A stretch of 64,000 nucleotides of DNA, from positions 255,051 through 319,050 of the forward strand of contig NZ_KB904634.1 in assembly GCF_000380165.1 (NCBI RefSeq), in the 5' to 3' direction. The stretch is from Wenjunlia vitaminophila DSM 41686 (GTDB taxonomy: Bacteria; Actinomycetota; Actinomycetes; Streptomycetales; Streptomycetaceae). The position numbers and the translations under genes were made by a program. Positions 59,269 through 64,000 of this stretch are shown here, one piece after another. The notes under the pieces were generated by a model, which had not been told where the DNA came from, ran no database searches, and saw only the letters and a program-made list of their open reading frames with translations. How positions within the stretch are numbered: the stretch's first letter is position 1; every line of letters starts with the position of its first letter.

Positions 59269-62200
59269 TCACCCGATGCGGTTCGGCACCGGCCGCATCC
59301 CCACCGGGAAGGGCAGGTCGGCGGCGTGCGGGTCCTGCTCCCAGGGCAGCGGTCGGGCTGTGGCGGGGCCCCCGTCGGCCAGCCGGCGGAGCCAGGCCGC
59401 GGCGTCCTTCCCCAGGTCCACCCCGTACACCGCGACGAGCTGGCGGTGTGCCTGCTCGGCGAGCAGGGCACGGCAGTCGTCCAGGTACTCGACGAGCACC
59501 TCGGTCCCGTGGGCCGAGCCGCACCGAGCCAGGGCCCGCCCCAGCGCCAGCTCCAGCAGGGCCGCACGTTCCTGGAAGTCGTCCGGCTCGATGCCGTGGT
59601 GCCGCCACTGTGCGTGCAGCCCCGGCCGCTCGCGCAGCCGCAGCAGCAGGGGCACCGCCGCCGGGTCACCCAGTCGTTCGGCCCCCGCGCACACCGCGTC
59701 CACCCAGTAGAACGAACCGGCCAGCGGGTCGCGCAGCCCGCGGGGGGAGACGTCCACCAGTTCCGCCACCCGCTCCCAGACCGCGACGGCCCGTGGGTCG
59801 CGGGCCAGCGCCAGGGTGTACAGCAGGTACGCGTCCTGTGGCATCGCCGACTGGTCCGGGGGTAGCTGCGCCTCCCTGATCCGTGCCTCACGCGCGGGGA
59901 GCGCCGGCCCGGACACCGCCAGGTGCAGCCGCTCGAGCAGCACCTCCACGCCCGCGGACGCCCCTCGGCAGACCAGCGCCTGGGCCAGCACCAGGCGACC
60001 GGGGCCGGTCGCCTGGTCGAGCGCGGTCAGCAGCGCGTCGGTCACCCGGGGCCCCGGATCGAGGACCAGGTGCACCAACGGGATCGCGCCCCGGTACGTC
60101 TCCCGGCGGCCCATGTCGGAGTACGCGTGCAGGGGCACCCGACGCACCAGCTCCGCGACCAGCTCGGGCACCGGTGGGGGCACGGGTGCGGGCCGCCGCA
60201 GGGCCCGTGCCGGGAGCAACCCGCGTTCCACCAGGACGCGTTGCAACCGCGGCACGTCCAGGGCCCGTGGCGCCACCCCCTCCAGGGCGCAGCGGGCCGC
60301 GGCGGCGCCGGTCACCGCCCCCAGGTTCTCCAGGTCGGCCTGCATCCGCAGCGCAGCCAGGGCGTCGTGGGTCGCTGAGAGGGCCTTGCCGGTGACCAGG
60401 AGGCCGTCGAGTCCGCGCGGGAGCAGCGCGCGGTAGGGCAGTTCGACCTCGAGGTTGGGTGGGATCAGCCCGAGCTGCGGCCACAGCGCCTCGCCCTTGC
60501 CCTTGACGTCGTGGTTGGAGAAGTGCAGGTTCACCACGTCCGGCCAGTGGCGTTGGGTGAGCTGGTCGGTGAGGGTCACCGTGGCCTCGCCGACCAGGTG
60601 CCGGCTCTCCCGGGCCGCCGGCTGGATGCCGTGGTCGTGCGCCGGCCCGCCCCGGCGGCGGGCGGCGAGGACCGCACGGGTGGAGTCCTCCACGTTGCTG
60701 ACGTCGGCGATGCCGCCGAAGGTGTTGCGGGTCACTCCGGGGTGCTCGAACCGGGCCAACGACGACCACATCACGGTGTGCGTCCCCACCGCGCCGTACT
60801 CGGTGGGAGCCCCGCACCAGGCGGCGAGGTCCGCGTCGCCGGTGGCGTCCACGACCACCTCGGCCACCACCGCCACCGGTCCTTCGGGGCCGGCGAGCAC
60901 GGCGCCGCGCACCCGGTCGCCGGTGCGCAACGCGGCCACGGCGAGCGTCCCCGGCAACACCTCGACGCCCGCCTCGGCCGCGGCCCGGCCCAGCGCCAGG
61001 GCCTTGAGCTCGATGTGCCAGTTCCCCACCCCGCCGGGAAGCCCGTGTTCCCGGTGCAGTCCCCGGGTCCTGCGCTGGAGCTCCGCGGCCTGCCCCTCGC
61101 GACGTCCGAACCAGTAGCTGTGCACCCCGCCGTAGGTGCCGGTCCCGCCGAGCCCGGGGCCGGCGTCCACCACCAGGGTCGTGGCGCCCTCGCGGGCCGC
61201 GCTGATCGCGGCCGGGGCCCCGCTGCTGCCGCCCCCGACGACGAGCACGTCCACCCGGCGCACCACGGGTACCGGCACGGGTGCGACGCGCTCCCGGGGG
61301 TAGTGCCGGCCGCGCTGGGGCGCGCACTGCTCGGCGACCTCGAGCACGGGGCGCGGTGGGGGCACCGGGGCCGGCGACGTGGGCGTGGCAGGGTGCGCGG
61401 GCCGACCGGCGGTGAGCGTCACCGCGAGCTCCCTGCCCCGCCGCTCCCCGAACGCCACCGCGGCCAGCGGTCCGGCGGCCAGCGGGTGCAGGTCCCGGGT
61501 CGGCACCGGGCCGTGGCGCGCGACCGGCGCGCGGTCCGGTGTCGCGGCGGGCGGCGGGGGTACGTTCCGGGCGGCGGCGTCCGGCACCAGTGGCCACATC
61601 CCGGGGCCGGTCGCGCCGCCGTGCCGCACCGCTGGGCCGTGCGGGCGGTGTGCCACGGCTCCCAGCCGGGCACGGTGGAACGCCGGGTGCTCGCGGAAGA
61701 GACGGCCCGCCGCCCCCAGGGCCGCGACGCGGTCCCGGACCGCGAACTCGCCCAGCAGGTGTCCCGGGCCGCGGTGCCCCCGGTGCCAGCGGACCCCGTC
61801 CACGTGTGGTGTCCCCCGCGTGGTGTCCACCTCCGTGAACTCCACCGTCCAGGTCAACGGGCCGGCCGTCGCCGTGCGGGCGTCCAGCACGGCGGCGCAG
61901 CGCACCAGTTGTCGTCCGGACTTGCTGCCGACGACCAGGCCGCGCGGCACCCCGTGGGGGGCGTGCCCGGCCAGCGGGCGCACCCCGTAGAGCAGCTCGA
62001 CGCCGCTGGCCAGCAGCGCGTCCTCCAGAGCGGTCTTGACCTCGGCCGGCACCAGCGGGACCTCGGCAGCGGCGGGAACGCCCGGCGGCACCAGTGCCCG
62101 CAGCGGGCCGCCGTCGTGCCCGGGGGAGACGGTCAGCCAGGGTCGGTTGGTGTCGGTGAGGTCCGTGCCGAGCCCGTAGCCGGCTTCGAGCAGGACCACC

Positions 62201-62400
62201 CGCAGTCCCGCGCCGGCCAGCTCGACCGCCGCGGCGACGGCGGCGACGGGGCCGGCGACCACCGCGACGTCCACGTCCTTCAGCACGGACAGCTCCCGAC
62301 CGGGCAGGGTCACGGTGGGCGACGCGCGCTCCGGGGCACCAGCGGTGGGCGGGGCACCAGCGGTGGGCGGGGCACCGGCGGACCGCCGGGGGCCGGTCAC
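59269..62400 (-). CDS. Large FAD-dependent oxidoreductase with two Rossmann regions and helical C-terminus
   Basis: 1043 residues. Residues 41-180 form a Rossmann-like region whose dinucleotide loop is degenerate (VVAGPVAAVAAAVELA), followed by unusual sequence to 375. Residues 382-745 are a second, intact FAD_oxidored-type domain: VDVLVVGGGSSGAPAAISAA (loop 389-394), GTGTYGGVHSYWFG, VVVDATGDADLAAWCGAP and GLLVTGKALSATHDALAALR. Residues about 750-1043 are helical and repeat-like (VTDALLTALDQATGPGRLVL, VPLLLRLRERPGLHAQW), similar to HEAT. The GTG start overlaps the GH1 stop as GTGA. No signal peptide. It probably oxidises a sugar or glycoside in the same pathway; the reaction is unknown. Residues 9-20 are a coding 18-bp repeat. 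Confidence 0.75.
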   Translation of the reverse strand: MTGPRRSAGAPPTAGAPPTAGAPERASPTVTLPGRELSVLKDVDVAVVAGPVAAVAAAVELAGAGLRVVLLEAGYGLGTDLTDTNRPWLTVSPGHDGGPLRALVPPGVPAAAEVPLVPAEVKTALEDALLASGVELLYGVRPLAGHAPHGVPRGLVVGSKSGRQLVRCAAVLDARTATAGPLTWTVEFTEVDTTRGTPHVDGVRWHRGHRGPGHLLGEFAVRDRVAALGAAGRLFREHPAFHRARLGAVAHRPHGPAVRHGGATGPGMWPLVPDAAARNVPPPPAATPDRAPVARHGPVPTRDLHPLAAGPLAAVAFGERRGRELAVTLTAGRPAHPATPTSPAPVPPPRPVLEVAEQCAPQRGRHYPRERVAPVPVPVVRRVDVLVVGGGSSGAPAAISAAREGATTLVVDAGPGLGGTGTYGGVHSYWFGRREGQAAELQRRTRGLHREHGLPGGVGNWHIELKALALGRAAAEAGVEVLPGTLAVAALRTGDRVRGAVLAGPEGPVAVVAEVVVDATGDADLAAWCGAPTEYGAVGTHTVMWSSLARFEHPGVTRNTFGGIADVSNVEDSTRAVLAARRRGGPAHDHGIQPAARESRHLVGEATVTLTDQLTQRHWPDVVNLHFSNHDVKGKGEALWPQLGLIPPNLEVELPYRALLPRGLDGLLVTGKALSATHDALAALRMQADLENLGAVTGAAAARCALEGVAPRALDVPRLQRVLVERGLLPARALRRPAPVPPPVPELVAELVRRVPLHAYSDMGRRETYRGAIPLVHLVLDPGPRVTDALLTALDQATGPGRLVLAQALVCRGASAGVEVLLERLHLAVSGPALPAREARIREAQLPPDQSAMPQDAYLLYTLALARDPRAVAVWERVAELVDVSPRGLRDPLAGSFYWVDAVCAGAERLGDPAAVPLLLRLRERPGLHAQWRHHGIEPDDFQERAALLELALGRALARCGSAHGTEVLVEYLDDCRALLAEQAHRQLVAVYGVDLGKDAAAWLRRLADGGPATARPLPWEQDPHAADLPFPVGMRPVPNRIG

Positions 62401-63791
62401 GGCAGCTCCGGGACGGCGTTGGCCCTGGCCGCCGCGGCGTACCAGTGCCCGCTGTCCTTGACGGTGCGACGCTGGGTGGCGTGGTCCACGTGCACCAGGC
62501 CCATGCGGGGGCGGTAGCCCATGGCCCACTCGAAGTTGTCCAGCAGGGACCAGTGGAAGTAGCCGCGCACCGGGGCGCCCCGTTCGATGGCGCGGTGCAC
62601 CGCCACCAGGTGGCGGTGGAGGAAGTCGGTGCGGCGTCGGTCGTGCACCGCGCCGTCCGGGCCTGGTTCGTCGTCGTAGGCCGCGCCGTTCTCGGTGACC
62701 AGGAGCGGCACTCCGGGGTGGTCGCGGTGCAGCCGGACCAGCAGGTCGGTGAGCGCCTCGGGGACCACTTCCCAGTTGAGGTCGGTGCGCGCCACCTCGG
62801 GCCGGCCGGGCTGTACCTTCCAGGGGAACGGGCCGTCACCGCGTCCGGCGCTGACGATCCGGCGCGTGTAGTAGTTGACACCGATGAAGTCGCTGCCCGT
62901 GCCGATCACGGCCAGGTCGCCCTCGGCGATGAAGTCGAGCTCCCCCACCGCGTCCTGCCAGTGGGCCCGCATGTCCGCGGGGTACCGGCCGGTCAGCACC
63001 GGATCGAGGAACCAGCGGTTGACGTAGCCGTCCGAGCCGTGGGCCGCCGCCAGGTCGGCCGGTCCCCAGGTGTGCGGTTCGTGGGGGTAGAGGCTGAACG
63101 CCACTCCCGCGCGTCCCCGGCCGGCGAGCTCGCGCACCGCGAGGCCGTGGCCGAGCAGCAGGTGGTGCATCGCCCGCACCGAGCCGGCCACGTCCCGCTC
63201 CCCCGGTGCGTGCAGGCCCAGTTGGTGGCCGAGGACGCCGACGATCCACGGCTCGTTGACGGTGATCCAGTCACGGACCCGGTCGCCGAAGGCGTCGAAG
63301 CACACCGCGGCGTACTCCGCGAAGCGTTCCGCGGTCTCCCTGGCCCGCCAGCCGCCGCGGTCCTGGAGGGCCTGGGGCAGGTCCCAGTGGTAGAGGGTGA
63401 GCAGGGGGGTGATGCCGTGCTCCAGCAGCCGGTCGACGAGCCGGTGGTAGTGGTCGAGGCCCCTGCGGTTGACCGGTCCCGTGCCCTCGGGGAGCAGCCG
63501 CGGCCAGGACACCGAGCAGCGGTAGGCGTTGGTGCCGAGCGCCGCCATCAGCGCCACGTCCTGCTCGACCCGGTGGTAGTGGTCGCAGGCGGTGGCGCCG
63601 GTCTCCCCGCGTTCGACGGCTCCGGGAACCCGGCTGAAGCGGTCCCAGACGGACTCGCCGCGCCCGTCCTCCTGCTCGGCGCCCTCCACCTGGTACGCGG
63701 AGGTGGCCGTCCCCCACCAGAACCCCTCGGGGAACCGCAGGGTGCGGGGGGCGTCCTTGTCCTCGGTGCGTGTGTGGGGGTCGGCGTTCAC
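62397..63791 (-). CDS. GH1 beta-glycosidase
   Basis: 464 residues, standard GH1 length, a retaining beta-glucosidase-type enzyme. FPEGFWWGTATSAYQVEG at the N-terminus, acid/base Glu180 in WITVNEPW, nucleophile Glu367 in LLVTENGAAYDDE and the aglycone-site SLLDNFEWAMGYRPRMGL are all present. GTG 63791 is chosen from the family N-terminus; the ribosome site is weak and the frame runs on upstream across the operator. It is the first gene of a two-gene unit with the FAD oxidoreductase, 87 bp behind the second copy of the palindromic operator. No signal peptide, so it hydrolyses imported oligosaccharides or glycosides. Confidence 0.93.
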   Translation of the reverse strand: MNADPHTRTEDKDAPRTLRFPEGFWWGTATSAYQVEGAEQEDGRGESVWDRFSRVPGAVERGETGATACDHYHRVEQDVALMAALGTNAYRCSVSWPRLLPEGTGPVNRRGLDHYHRLVDRLLEHGITPLLTLYHWDLPQALQDRGGWRARETAERFAEYAAVCFDAFGDRVRDWITVNEPWIVGVLGHQLGLHAPGERDVAGSVRAMHHLLLGHGLAVRELAGRGRAGVAFSLYPHEPHTWGPADLAAAHGSDGYVNRWFLDPVLTGRYPADMRAHWQDAVGELDFIAEGDLAVIGTGSDFIGVNYYTRRIVSAGRGDGPFPWKVQPGRPEVARTDLNWEVVPEALTDLLVRLHRDHPGVPLLVTENGAAYDDEPGPDGAVHDRRRTDFLHRHLVAVHRAIERGAPVRGYFHWSLLDNFEWAMGYRPRMGLVHVDHATQRRTVKDSGHWYAAAARANAVPELP

Positions 63792-63877
63792 GTGGGGACG
63801 GTTCTTCCTGTGGCGTTGGCCGGTTGGGGGCGGATCAGGGGCTATGGCCGGGCACGGTCGTCCGACCATTGTGGCAT

Positions 63878-63895
63878 CGTTCCCACGTGGGAACG
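63878..63895. promoter_or_regulatory. Sugar-locus operator, copy 2
   Basis: CGTTCCCACGTGGGAACG is a perfect 18-bp palindrome that, with flanks CAT and TAACCAC, repeats the site at 57908-57925 except at one central base. It lies upstream of the GH1 gene. On the minus strand TTACGT and CACAAT, 19 bases apart, could be the promoter hexamers. Confidence 0.8.
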
Positions 63896-64000
63896 TAACC
63901 ACGCTCGGGGCCCTCGTCAACGGGACGCGCGTCACGCGGCCCCGCGGGTGCGCGCCCGTCCCGGCAGCCGCACCGGACCTCAGGGGGTGCGGATCGGCTC

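Noticed and set aside
62341-62376. Two 18-bp tandem repeats as a possible regulatory iteron
   Set aside because: They lie within the coding start of the FAD gene and encode GAPPTA twice; a coding repeat is the simpler reading.
59888-62881. 997-codon minus-strand frame alongside the FAD oxidoreductase
   Set aside because: It overlaps both the FAD and GH1 genes in another frame, with Arg/Gly/Ala-rich nonsense. The true frame has clear motifs.
1-64000. tRNA, rRNA, phage attachment site or complete insertion sequence
   Set aside because: No cloverleaf-like or rRNA sequence, integrase or transposase was found on reading both strands. A tRNA scan and IS search would be needed to exclude short or degraded ones.

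Overview
The window is very GC-rich, dense with GTG starts and free of rRNA, tRNA or CRISPR. It reads as the chromosome of a filamentous actinomycete (Streptomyces- or Nocardiopsis-like). Supporting signs are an iron box of the DmdR/IdeR type, a flavin operon led by an FMN riboswitch and carrying a RibM/PnuC-type transporter, an EccA-type AAA ATPase, a TIGR00027 methyltransferase, LigC/LigD-polymerase repair genes, an HbpS/GlcG protein and four in-frame TTA codons. The genus cannot be fixed from the sequence alone.

Layout. 0-6 kb: an iron-box-preceded ABC exporter (cut by the left edge), then a divergent aromatic-catabolism locus: aldehyde dehydrogenase on the minus strand, and cupin ring-cleavage-type dioxygenase, dienelactone hydrolase, FAH-family hydrolase and a PadR regulator on the plus strand. 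6-20 kb: two tandem-domain universal stress proteins, two ECF sigma factors (one with a repeat-bearing membrane partner), an MmgE/PrpD protein, a lipid kinase, a TIGR00027 methyltransferase, an SGNH hydrolase, a thiolase, an orphan type II thioesterase, a cold-shock-domain protein and a TrmB/LuxR regulator. 20-36 kb: a ferredoxin-like/metallo-beta-lactamase fusion, gene remnants, a secreted C39-type peptidase, a membrane protein, a divergent LigD-polymerase/LigC pair, a DHA2 exporter behind twin CsoR-like operators, a Xaa-Pro peptidase, a small P-loop kinase, an orphan EccA-like ATPase and a pair of CNNM/HlyC-CorC membrane proteins.

36-42.5 kb is a compact minus-strand operon led by an FMN riboswitch: ribD-ribE-ribM-ribBA-ribH-hisE-hisG-PH-domain protein. 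Most of the early joints are overlapping or abutting. 42.6-49.7 kb holds a ROK repressor/MFS pair with a clear operator between them, a WGR-like/beta-propeller protein, an HxlR regulator/azoreductase pair with its own palindrome, a DUF5995-type protein and a phosphotransferase.

49.8-63.8 kb is a sugar-utilisation locus in two minus-strand transcription units. One is ROK kinase, SIS isomerase, GH38 alpha-mannosidase, an unrecognised 699-residue probable alpha/alpha-barrel protein and an FGGY kinase. The other is a GH1 glycosidase followed by a 1043-residue FAD oxidoreductase with two Rossmann regions. Both units are preceded by the same long palindrome, so one regulator outside the window probably controls both. 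Between them, on the plus strand, lie a small secreted four-cysteine protein and an HbpS/GlcG-like protein.

Two 173-bp copies of a non-coding inverted-repeat element (MITE-like) sit exactly behind the TAG stop codons of two unrelated genes, each in a convergent gap. One copy carries a perfect 13-bp hairpin and could act as a terminator.
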